In this document: positions 54,287 to 63,300 of the stretch, piece after piece
Position numbering within the stretch: position 1 is the first letter of the stretch
Layout: each line of letters opens with the position of its first letter
Assembly (NCBI RefSeq): GCF_015351595.1
Contig: NZ_JADKPT010000003.1
Span: 310,001-374,000, forward strand
DNA length: 64,000 nucleotides
Source of the DNA: Flavobacterium sp. LC2016-12
Lineage (GTDB): Bacteria > Bacteroidota > Bacteroidia > Flavobacteriales > Flavobacteriaceae
Direction: 5' to 3'
Translations under genes and position numbers: made by a program
The notes under the pieces: model-generated
The model's database searches: none
What the model was told of the DNA's origin: nothing
The model's input: only the letters and a program-made list of their open reading frames with translations

Positions 54287-55312
54287 TTATTTTCTGGCAG
54301 GAAAGTAATTCTCTTTCAGAATAATTTCTAAGGGAATATAATGCCTGCTTTCTACTTTTTCCTGTAAAACCAATTTTTTATACAAATGATTAACCGCCAT
54401 ATAACCTTGTTCTTCTGGTCTTTGGTTAATCAGGAAATCAATTATTCCTTTATTTAGATATTCTATATTTTCTTTTAATAAATCGTAACCAATAATACGG
54501 ACACCTTTAATATTGTTTTGCTCTAAAAATCGCGCTACAATATAAGCTCTGGAATTGGGCACAAAAACGCTGTTTATTTCCGAAAACATATCTAAAGAAA
54601 GCTGATCGATTCCGGAGTCCTTAATGGTAACTTCTGAGAATTTAAAATTAGTAAGCTCACTACGATCTTTAAAGAAGGAATAAAAACCATCAATGCGCTG
54701 CAAGTAAACCGAAGTACTTTCTATTTCACGGGTAATCTTAAAAATCAGAACCTGTCTTTCGTTATTTACGGCAAAACTAATCAATCTTCCTGCCAGATAC
54801 CCGCTCTGAAAAGCATCTTGTCCAACATAGGCATGTTCTTCATCACTTGAAATATTCGAATCGATCATAACAACCGGAATATTCTTCTTTTCATATTCCT
54901 TTAAAAAACGAACAGATTCTTCGTAAAAAATGGGTGCAAATAACAAGCCGTCACAATCAAAATTCAAGACTTTTTCGACAGCTTCCTTAAAAGAAGCAGT
55001 ATTAAAATCGTAGAAAAAATAATCCAGCACGACACCGAATTTACCGAACTCAACTGCCGCTTTTTCTATTCCGGTAATTTGGCTTTTCCAATATTCGATG
55101 CTTTCGTATTTAGGTAAAAAAACTGCGAATCGGAATTTCTTATTTAAAGCCAGATTGCTCGCCAGGATATTTCTTTTGTATCCGTATTCTTCAATAATAG
55201 CATTCACTTTATCTACATTTTCCTGCGCCACCTGACCACGTTTGTGGATGATTCTGTCAACAGTTCCTGGTGAAACATTGGCTAATTCCGCTATTTTTTT
55301 TATTGTTATGAT
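54287..55312 (-). CDS. LacI-family transcriptional regulator, non-canonical start
   Basis: The sugar-binding domain is complete (from about AQENVDKVNAIIEEYGYKRN to the C-terminus), but the helix-turn-helix is encoded upstream of the only near-canonical start (GTG at 55231). In frame from about 55312 it reads ITIKKIAELANVSPGTVDRI, a perfect LacI headpiece. Back to the stop near 55380 there is no ATG, GTG or TTG. Translation must therefore begin at ATC or ATA around 55307-55312, or the start has been lost. The effector-binding domain is of the periplasmic-binding-protein type. It is divergent from the uronate operon, the likely target. Confidence 0.8.
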   Translation of the reverse strand: MITIKKIAELANVSPGTVDRIIHKRGQVAQENVDKVNAIIEEYGYKRNILASNLALNKKFRFAVFLPKYESIEYWKSQITGIEKAAVEFGKFGVVLDYFFYDFNTASFKEAVEKVLNFDCDGLLFAPIFYEESVRFLKEYEKKNIPVVMIDSNISSDEEHAYVGQDAFQSGYLAGRLISFAVNNERQVLIFKITREIESTSVYLQRIDGFYSFFKDRSELTNFKFSEVTIKDSGIDQLSLDMFSEINSVFVPNSRAYIVARFLEQNNIKGVRIIGYDLLKENIEYLNKGIIDFLINQRPEEQGYMAVNHLYKKLVLQEKVESRHYIPLEIILKENYFPARK

Positions 55313-55379
55313 ATTCTTACTTTTTAAGTTAAAACTATTTTGAAACCGCGTAAAATTATTTTTTTTAGGTAAAGATAAG

Positions 55380-55409
55380 TTGTTTTACTTAACTTTTTAT
55401 ATACATTTG
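55380..55409 (+). promoter_or_regulatory. Bacteroidota promoter of the uronate operon
   Basis: A TTG at 55380-55382 and the exact -7 box TACATTTG at 55402-55409, separated by 19 bases, as in the Bacteroidota sigma consensus. Confidence 0.65.
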
Positions 55410-55417
55410 TAAAAGCC

Positions 55418-55431
55418 CGTGTGCGTACACG
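55418..55431 (+). promoter_or_regulatory. Likely LacI-type operator
   Basis: CGTGT-GCGT-ACACG, two 5 bp arms around a CpG-containing centre, located just after the -7 box at the expected transcription start. A repressor bound here would block the operon. The assignment to the adjacent LacI protein is inferred. Confidence 0.55.
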
Positions 55432-55519
55432 CAAAATTACACAATTTAAACAAAAAACAATAATTGTTTGTCTTTTAAAATAAATAGCCACACAAAAAAA
55501 CCAATCGAAAATTTAAAAT

Positions 55520-55969
55520 ATGATTATAGATGTTTTAAGTAATGCCGCAAAATATTGTGGCTTACATTCAAATTTCAAAAAAGCATTTGATTATTTAAGT
55601 CAAAATGACTTGCTAAATCTTGAAGATGGTGCTTTTGAAATTGGAGAAGGATTAAAAGTAATTGTAATTTCAGGAGAAGGAACATCTAGAGAAGAAAGCA
55701 TAAAAGGTTTTGAATGCCATGATCAGAATATTGATATCCAGATTTCATTAAAAGGTCCTGAAACTTTTGCCTGGAAACCGAGAGAAAAATGTGTGAGTCC
55801 AAATGGTGAATACAGCGACGAAAGAGATGTTCGCTTTTTTCATGACAAACCAGACATGTATTTTGAATTGCAGGAAGGACAATTTGCCATTTTATTTCCA
55901 ACAGATGTTCACGCTGCCATGATTGGTGAAGGGATGTTGAAGAAAATTGTAATCAAGGTCAAAATTTAA
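55520..55969 (+). CDS. YhcH/YjgK/YiaL family cupin-like protein
   Basis: The protein is 149 residues, cytoplasmic. The family text is clear: FECHDQNIDIQISLKGPETF, FFHDKPDMYFELQEGQF and LFPTDVHAAMIGEG, with His and Glu ligands of a metal-binding beta barrel. Members of this family occur with sialic acid, beta-galactoside and uronate genes and probably act as sugar mutarotases or isomerases. First gene of the operon behind the promoter and operator. Confidence 0.92.
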   Translation: MIIDVLSNAAKYCGLHSNFKKAFDYLSQNDLLNLEDGAFEIGEGLKVIVISGEGTSREESIKGFECHDQNIDIQISLKGPETFAWKPREKCVSPNGEYSDERDVRFFHDKPDMYFELQEGQFAILFPTDVHAAMIGEGMLKKIVIKVKI

Positions 55970-56054
55970 AAAAAGAAATTCCAATTTTTGAAATTGCTTC
56001 GCCTGAAATTTGAGACTACAGGTGCTTAAAAAATATAAATAATAAAACTTACAA

Positions 56055-56867
56055 ATGAATTCAATATTTAATCTTGAAGGAAAAATTGCTCTTATAACCG
56101 GTGGTGCTGGTGTATTGGGGAGCAATTTTGCAAACGTATTGGCCAAACAGGGCGTAATCGTCGGAATTGTGTCGCAATCTATTGAAAAAGCCAATAAAAC
56201 GGTCGCTGCTATAGAAAACAATGGCGGAAAGGCTTTTGCTGTACAAGCCAATGTTTTGAAAAAAGAAGAACTTGAAAAAGTAAAAGATTTTATCGTAGAA
56301 AAATACGGTCGCCTTGATATTTTGATCAACGCTGCGGGAGGAAATATGCCGGGAGCAACGATACAACCTGATCAGGCTGTTTATGATATGAAAACAAATG
56401 ACCTGCAACAAGTAGTAGATTTAAATATCATTGGAACGATGCTCCCAACACAGGTTTTCTCTGAACTTTTTGCAAAACAAAAAGAAGGGAATGTGATCAA
56501 TATATCCTCAACATCGGCACAAAGGCCTTTAACACGAGTAGTTGGTTATTCGGCAGCAAAAGCGGCGATTGACAATTTTACTAAATGGATGTCGGTTGAA
56601 CTGGCTTCAAAATATGGAGAGGGAATTCGTGTGAATGCCATTTCACCAGGCTTTTTTATTGGAGAACAAAACAGGGCTTTATTGTTGAAGCCGGATGGTA
56701 ACTTAACACCAAGAGGTGAAAAAATAATCGATCATACGCCTATGGGAAGATTTGGAAAACCAGAAGATATTGACGGTGCACTTTTATTTTTATGCAGTGA
56801 CATGTCCAAATTCGTGACAGGAACCATTATAATTGTAGACGGTGGATTTGCCGCTACAAGTATTTAA
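56055..56867 (+). CDS. SDR oxidoreductase, probable D-mannonate oxidoreductase
   Basis: The protein is 270 residues. The Rossmann nucleotide motif is TGGAGVLGSNFA near residue 15, the NAAG strand INAAGGNMPG, the catalytic triad has Ser in VINISSTSAQRP and Tyr-Lys in GYSAAKAAID, and the end is GTIIIVDGGFAATSI. It closely resembles the SDR-type fructuronate reductases that replace UxuB in many Bacteroidota, which reduce fructuronate to mannonate. Position just before mannonate dehydratase supports this. Substrate inferred from context. Confidence 0.85.
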   Translation: MNSIFNLEGKIALITGGAGVLGSNFANVLAKQGVIVGIVSQSIEKANKTVAAIENNGGKAFAVQANVLKKEELEKVKDFIVEKYGRLDILINAAGGNMPGATIQPDQAVYDMKTNDLQQVVDLNIIGTMLPTQVFSELFAKQKEGNVINISSTSAQRPLTRVVGYSAAKAAIDNFTKWMSVELASKYGEGIRVNAISPGFFIGEQNRALLLKPDGNLTPRGEKIIDHTPMGRFGKPEDIDGALLFLCSDMSKFVTGTIIIVDGGFAATSI

Positions 56868-56900
56868 AATTGAATTAGCTGGAAATGTTCTTATGAAAAT

Positions 56901-57042
56901 GAGTGCCCTAGCCCCGATAGTAGTGGAAATCCTTTTGTGTCCGCCGCGGCGGACACAAAAGATTACTTCACTTAATTTTTATTTTAATCGGAGTTCAGTG
57001 AACTTCGTTTGCAACGGATAGCGGGAACTAGCTCCTGAAAAA
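56901..57042 (+). ncRNA. Candidate structured RNA element, three-way junction
   Basis: Between two operon genes. The outer strands CTAGCCCCG (about 56909) and CGGGAACTAG (about 57022) pair. Inside are one perfect 30 bp palindrome (56932-56961, arms CTTTTGTGTCCGCCG) and a shorter one GTTCAGTGAAC (56993-57003). The same kind of element with CCCCGAT and GCGGGA-AGCTCC edges is, as I remember, common in Flavobacteriia and may be the Flavo-1 RNA or a MITE. Identity not confirmed. Confidence 0.5.
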
Positions 57043-57096
57043 AATAATAAATACCTACAACGTTTCGAAAACCTTGCAGGACAAAAAACGAATAAA

Positions 57097-58281
57097 ATGG
57101 AACAAACATTAAGATGGTTCGGACCAAATGATCCGGTTTCTTTAAAAGATATTAAGCAGACCGGCGCTACCGGAATTGTTACTGCATTACACCATATATC
57201 AAACGGACAAATATGGGAAATTGAAGAAATTATTAAACGAAAAGTCGAAATTGAGCATGAAAACGGTGATCCGAAAAAAGGGGCTTCTGGTTTGACATGG
57301 TCCGTTGTAGAAAGTATTCCGGTTCACGAAGACATTAAAAAACAAACTGGGAATTATCTTCAATACATTGAAAATTATAAAGAAAGCATTCGAAACCTGG
57401 CGTTGTGCGGCATTAAATGTGTTTGCTATAACTTCATGCCAGTTCTGGATTGGTCAAGAACTGATTTATCTTATGAAGTCGAAGACGGATCAAAAGCTTT
57501 GCGTTTTGATATTAATGCTTTTGCTGCTTTTGAATTGTTTATTTTGAAAAGACCGGGAGCGGAAAAAGAATACTCGTCAATACAAATCGAAAAGGCCACA
57601 AAATACTTTCAAGCCATGACAGAGGCTGATAAAGTAAAATTACAACAGAACATTCTGGCAGGACTTCCGGGTGCTGAAGAAGCCTATTCTGTAGAAGATT
57701 TTCTGGTGACTTTGAGCGCTTACAATCATATTGACAGACAAGCTTTAAAGAAAAATCTTTTCTTCTTTTTAAAGGAAATTATTCCGGTTGCCGAAAGTAA
57801 AGGTGTTTTAATGGCGATTCACCCAGACGATCCGCCCTACCCGATTTTAGGTTTACCAAGAGTCGTGAGTACAGAAGAAGATTTGATTGAATTAATGAAT
57901 GTCGCTCCGTCTCCATCAAACGGATTCACCATGTGTACGGGTTCATACGGCGTAAGAGCTGATAATGATTTACCGGGAATTGTAAGACGTCACGGTGATA
58001 AAATGAATTTTATTCACCTAAGAAGTACACAACGCGATGCAGAAGGTAGTTTCTATGAAGCCAACCATTTGGAAGGCGATGTTGACATGTACGAAGTGGT
58101 GAAAGCAATTATTGAAGTCGAAAAAAGAAATAACAGCCAATTGCCAATGCGTCCGGATCACGGTCACCAAATGCTCGATGATTTGAAGAAAAAGACAAAT
58201 CCGGGTTATTCAGCAATCGGCCGTTTGAGAGGTCTAGCCGAATTACGAGGGCTTGAAATGGGAATTAAAAGAACTGTCTAA
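57097..58281 (+). CDS. uxuA: Mannonate dehydratase
   Basis: The protein is 394 residues, the full family length. It begins [20 protein letters not shown] and has [80 protein letters not shown] and [10 protein letters not shown], all typical UxuA text including the metal ligands His and Asp. It converts D-mannonate to 2-keto-3-deoxy-gluconate with Mn or Fe. It follows the SDR gene after the RNA-like element. Confidence 0.96.
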   Translation: MEQTLRWFGPNDPVSLKDIKQTGATGIVTALHHISNGQIWEIEEIIKRKVEIEHENGDPKKGASGLTWSVVESIPVHEDIKKQTGNYLQYIENYKESIRNLALCGIKCVCYNFMPVLDWSRTDLSYEVEDGSKALRFDINAFAAFELFILKRPGAEKEYSSIQIEKATKYFQAMTEADKVKLQQNILAGLPGAEEAYSVEDFLVTLSAYNHIDRQALKKNLFFFLKEIIPVAESKGVLMAIHPDDPPYPILGLPRVVSTEEDLIELMNVAPSPSNGFTMCTGSYGVRADNDLPGIVRRHGDKMNFIHLRSTQRDAEGSFYEANHLEGDVDMYEVVKAIIEVEKRNNSQLPMRPDHGHQMLDDLKKKTNPGYSAIGRLRGLAELRGLEMGIKRTV

Positions 58282-58285
58282 GTTT

Positions 58286-58489
58286 TTTGCCACGAAGGCA
58301 CTAAGGCGCAAAGTTTTTTTTTCACGCAGATTTTAAAAAGATTTAAGCAGATGTGCGCAGATTTTTTTTGCCACAGCTTATTTAAATTAAATCTGCTATA
58401 ATCTTTTTAAAATCTGCGTGAAATAATCTTTTTAATCTTTTAATCTGTGGCATTTAATAAACTTTGCGCCTTAGTGCCTTCGTGGCAAA
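58286..58489. repeat. Long nested intergenic palindrome
   Basis: The outer arms (58286-58313 and 58462-58489) are perfectly complementary over 28 bases (GCCACGAAGGCACTAAGGCG type). Inner arms of the CACGCAGATTTTAAAAAG type are near 58323 and 58405. It lies between uxuA and the beta-helix gene inside the operon. Confidence 0.92.
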
Positions 58490-58537
58490 TGGCAAATAGC
58501 AAACCAAAACCTAACTAACCAAAATAACCACAAAACC

Positions 58538-60175
58538 ATGAAGCGTCAAACCATTATTATTTGTTTCAGTCTTTTTATAAATAGTATTTTAATGGCGCAA
58601 CAAACACCAAAAATACTAACCGATTCAAAGGCAAATTATCTCCCTGATTTTAGTTACGCGGGCTATCATTTCGGCGAAAGCCAAATTCCTGTATCTGATG
58701 GAAAAGTTGTAAATGCGACAGATTTTGGCGTAAAAGCAAATGACAATTTAGACGATTCAAAAGCTTTATTGAAAGCCATAAAAGCGGCAAATTCTACAGA
58801 AGGAAATGTAGTTTTACAATTGCCTGCAGGCCGAATTATTCTGAGTGATATTTTATACATCGAAAGAAGCAATTTTGTACTTCGGGGCGCCGGTTCTAAT
58901 GAAAACGGAACCGAGATTTATTGCCCAAGACCGATGATGTATCTTAAAGATCCGGAATCGCTTGCAGAACTTCGTGAATATTTAACCACTTTTGATAAAA
59001 GACAGCGCGAAACCGAAAATAATATCGATTTGCCTTTTTCTCAATATGCCTGGTCCGGCGGTTTTATCTGGACGCAGATTCCTGGAGAACGTGTGAAATC
59101 TTATTTAGACAAGTACGAACCTACTCCAAATATTTTGGCGAAAGTCAGCTCCGGAAAGATAGGCGAACACATCATCAATGTGTCTGATGTAAAGGGATTG
59201 AAAGTTGGTGATGTTGTAGAGCTTCAATTATTCAATAAAGACGGAGAAAATGGCGAAATCATTCAGGATTTATACAAAGGTGCTAAAGTAAAACCAGGCT
59301 CTCATCATTGGAAATTTCCAAAATTACCAATTGTGAGACAACAAGTTGAAATCACTAAAATTTCAAACTCAAAAATTACCATCAAAACGCCTTTGACCAT
59401 TGCAATAAAACCGAGTTATCAGGCGCAATTGGTGGAATGGAAACATTTAAACGAAGTGGGAATTGAACACATTCGCTTTACTTTTCCGGACATTCCGAGA
59501 GTAGCACATCATGTTGAACCGGGAAATAATGCGATCTTTTTAACCCGTCTTTTCAATAGTTGGGTTAAGGATATTGTGATTACAAATTCAGACAGCGGAA
59601 TTCTGGCCGAAGAAGATGCCAATGTTACGATTCAGGATATTGTAACCGATGGACCACATATGGCACATTATACCGTAACGTTAGGTGGCGTACATAATAT
59701 ATTGGTAAAGAATCTTAAAATTTATAATAAAACAGTTCACCCGTTGAGCTTCAATACGTTTGCTACAAAAAATGTATATCAGAATTGTGAGATTTTTGCA
59801 GATGCTTTATTAGATCAGCATTCGGGTGCAAATCATCAAAATTTATTTGATCATATTATGGTTCATATCAATCCGGATAAGAACAATAGTTATTTGTTAT
59901 TTGGCGGTGGCGGTGCCGATTACTGGAAACCATCACACGGGCCTTTCAGCACGTTTTGGAATCTTAATATTCAGGTTGAAAAAACATTTGACAGCACAAA
60001 GCCGGTTTTATTATACGGTATGAAAGATGGGCCTTTTGCGAGAATCATTGGCGTCAACGGTAACGCAAAATTCGAGGTAAAATACGAACCTGATGCCTAT
60101 ATTGAATTTTTAAATACATCGCTGGACAAAGTGCTGTCGCTGTATGATTATCAATTGCAAAGGCGCTTGAAATAA
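58538..60175 (+). CDS. Secreted right-handed beta-helix protein (pectate-lyase-like)
   Basis: The protein is 545 residues. The signal peptide ends ILMAQQ (about 21). The start of the mature part VVNATDFGVKANDNLDDSKA is the classic Pectate_lyase_3 opening, followed by a long beta-helix (VLRGAGSNENGTEIYCP, TNSDSGILAEEDANVTIQDI, GGVHNILVKNLKIYNK, FAREIGVN-type end). It is likely a polysaccharide lyase or hydrolase or a DUF4955-like protein. Its neighbours indicate a uronate-containing substrate. Enzyme class uncertain. Confidence 0.82.
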   Translation: MKRQTIIICFSLFINSILMAQQTPKILTDSKANYLPDFSYAGYHFGESQIPVSDGKVVNATDFGVKANDNLDDSKALLKAIKAANSTEGNVVLQLPAGRIILSDILYIERSNFVLRGAGSNENGTEIYCPRPMMYLKDPESLAELREYLTTFDKRQRETENNIDLPFSQYAWSGGFIWTQIPGERVKSYLDKYEPTPNILAKVSSGKIGEHIINVSDVKGLKVGDVVELQLFNKDGENGEIIQDLYKGAKVKPGSHHWKFPKLPIVRQQVEITKISNSKITIKTPLTIAIKPSYQAQLVEWKHLNEVGIEHIRFTFPDIPRVAHHVEPGNNAIFLTRLFNSWVKDIVITNSDSGILAEEDANVTIQDIVTDGPHMAHYTVTLGGVHNILVKNLKIYNKTVHPLSFNTFATKNVYQNCEIFADALLDQHSGANHQNLFDHIMVHINPDKNNSYLLFGGGGADYWKPSHGPFSTFWNLNIQVEKTFDSTKPVLLYGMKDGPFARIIGVNGNAKFEVKYEPDAYIEFLNTSLDKVLSLYDYQLQRRLK

Positions 60176-60182
60176 AATATTC

Positions 60183-60332
60183 TTGCCACAGATTTCACAG
60201 ATTAAAAGGATTTTTAAAATAATCTTTTAGCCACGAATTCACGAATTTTTAAATATCTATGCGCAATCATTCGTGAATTCGTGGCTATTTTTTGAATATA
60301 CTAATCTTTTTAATCTGTGAAATCAGTGGCAA
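60183..60332. repeat. Nested intergenic palindrome, two layers
   Basis: The outer layer is GCCACAGATTTCACAG on the left, mirrored by CTGTGAAATCAGTGGC on the right. The inner layer has arms at 60228-60246 and 60269-60287 (TAGCCACGAATTCACG type), the same sequence as the hairpin at 16943-17004 more than 43 kb away. Confidence 0.92.
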
Positions 60333-60361
60333 AAAAAAACTCATTTTATAATTTGAATGTT

Positions 60362-63300
60362 ATGAAATACAAAATAGCTTTTCTGGTTTTATTATTTATT
60401 TCCGGGAATGTATTTTCTCAAAATAAATATCGTCTCAAAAACATTTCTACGACTGACGGGCTTTCGCAGAGTTCTGTCATTGCTATTCATCAGGATAAAT
60501 TTGGGCAAATGTGGTTTGGTACACGTGATGGACTGAATAAATATGATGGCAGCCGGTTTACGATTTTTAGAAATGATATTTCGGATAAATCTTCTATCAG
60601 TAACAATGATATTCTAGCAATTGAAGAAGACAATTCAGGGAAGATTTGGGTTGGGACATATAACGGGCTGAATTGTTATAATCCTGTCACCAATACTTTT
60701 ACAAGATATCTGCACACCAAAAACAATCATTCCATAAGTGGAAACGCGATTTGGAGCATCAAAGAAATTGGCGATGAAATGTGGTTTGGAACATCTAAAG
60801 GATTGACGATTTACAATAAAAAAACAGGGCAATTTAACTCCACTTTCCATTCGGATACGGATAATACAACGCTTCCAAGCAATAATATACTAAGTATTTT
60901 AAAAAGTAAAAAAGGCCAAATCTGGATTGGTACAACAAAAGGTTTATGTGTTTTGATAAGTAGAAAAAACGGAAAGTTTTCTTTTAAAAATTATCCTTTA
61001 AACACAACGGATTTATTGACTGTTCAGGCACTTACTGAAGATCGTTACAACGACATCTGGGTTAGCACAAAAAACAAAGGACTTTTAAAATTTAATCCAT
61101 CATCAAACAAATTTATCTCTTTTTTACCTGCTGAAAAATACAGTGAGCTCAGTACAGACATTCGTGCTTTGACTATTGACAAACAAGGTTCTTTATGGAT
61201 TGGTGCTTACGACGGAATTTACATTTTAGGAGAAGACAAAAGCATTCAAAAAATAAATAACAGCAACAACAGCAACGGAATCGATAAGGTAAAATCAGTT
61301 TTTTTGGATCAAAAAGGATCGGTTTGGATTGGCTGTTATTATAAAGGCGTGAATATTTGGGATGTCTCGAATGTGAACTTTTCGAATTACAATCAGAATT
61401 CTAAAAAGATTCCGATGAGTTTTGATGTGGTAAGTGCTATAATTGCAGATAAAAATAAAAACATTTATTTTGGAACGGAAGGCGGTGGAATCACGATTTA
61501 TAATCCAAATACCGAAGCAACCAGTTATATCAACAGTAAAAGTGGCCAAACGACTAAAAACGACATTAAATCGATGTGCCTTGCCGAAGATCATATTTTG
61601 TGGATTGGGACTTTTTCTAAAGGAATCACGGCTTACAATATCATTTCTAAAAAAATTGAAGACAACAGAATTTCATCCGAACTAAATACTTTATTGAAAG
61701 AAACCGGTGTTTATTCTATCAAAACAGAAGGGAATGGAATTTTATGGATTGGTACATTTAATAAAGGATTGATTCGGTATAATACGATTTCAAAAACTTT
61801 TCAGATTATTGGAAATGATAATACAAAGTCTGATTTTCTAACGAATAATATCGTCAGAACAATTTTAATTGACAAACAAAAAAGACTTTGGATTGGAACG
61901 CAAAATGGGCTAAATCTTATTGGGCTTCAAAATTTCCAGCCTATTAAATATGCTATAAAACATTTCTTTTTTGATGCTTCTGCTTTGGCTGGCGACGATA
62001 TTTTGACTTTGTTTCAGGATTCTCAAAATAAAATTTGGGTGGGAACAAAAGCAAAAGGATTGCATTATTTTGATGGAAAGAAATTTAACCGAATCAATCT
62101 TAAAATTGGAAATACGGTTATCACATCAATTCATTCTATTTTGGAAGATGATGATAAAAACCTTTGGATCAGTACCAATCAGGGCATAATAAAATATAGT
62201 ACAACGAGAAAAACGATTGTAATCTACGATCAAAAAGACGGTTTGGCGAGCAATGAATTCAATGATAATTCGGCCTTAAAATTAGATGGTAATAAATTTT
62301 ATTTCGGAAGTCCATCCGGAGCAACTTATTTTGATGCCCGAAAAATTTCCCTCAACCAATATGTCCCTCAGGTTTTAATTACCGGTTTGAAAATCAAAAA
62401 TGAAACGATTAATCCTCAGGATTCAACAGCAATTTTGGAGAAAAGTATCGGCTACACCAAAACCATCACTTTGGATTATGACAAAGCTAATTTCTCCATC
62501 AATTTTGCGATTCCAAATTACATTCGGTCAAAAAATAACCAATACAGTTACCGATTGACCGGACTGGAAAATAACTGGACCGTCACCAAAAATACCGAAG
62601 CTATGTATGCCATTCAGAATCCCGGAACTTATGTTTTTGAAGTTCGGGGTGCTAACAATGACGGCGTTTGGAATAAAGTTCCCACTACCCTGACTGTTGT
62701 TATAAATCCGGCTCCGTGGCGCAGTATCTGGGCCTTTTTATTGTACGGAATTATAATTGGTTCTGCCTTATACGGTTTAATATGGATCATGAAATCGAAA
62801 GCCAGATTGAAACAAAAACTCGAACTGGAGTATTTAGAAACCAAACGTATTGAAGAAAACAACAGGGCAAAACTGGATTTCTTTACTAATATTTCTCATG
62901 AATTTAGAACACCTTTAACTTTGATTTTAGGACCATTACAACAGATTTTATCCAATTATAACGGAACCAATGAAATGTACAAAAAGTTGCTGGTAATTGA
63001 AGGAAGTGCCAATCATCTTTTGAGTCTGATTAACCGTTTAATGGATTTTAGAAAACTCGAAAACGATCAGGTGAAACTGGAATCGGCCAATGGAAATATT
63101 GTCAAATTCACCAAAGAAATCTTTTTGTCTTTTATCGAATACGCCAAAGATGGCGGTTACGATTATACTTTTGAAACTTCTGAAGAAGAAATTCTGGTGT
63201 ATTTTGACCGCTATAAACTGGAACGTGTTTTTTATAATTTGATTTCTAATGCCTTTCGTTATACACCAAAAGGTGGTACGATCAATATCAAAATCAATCA

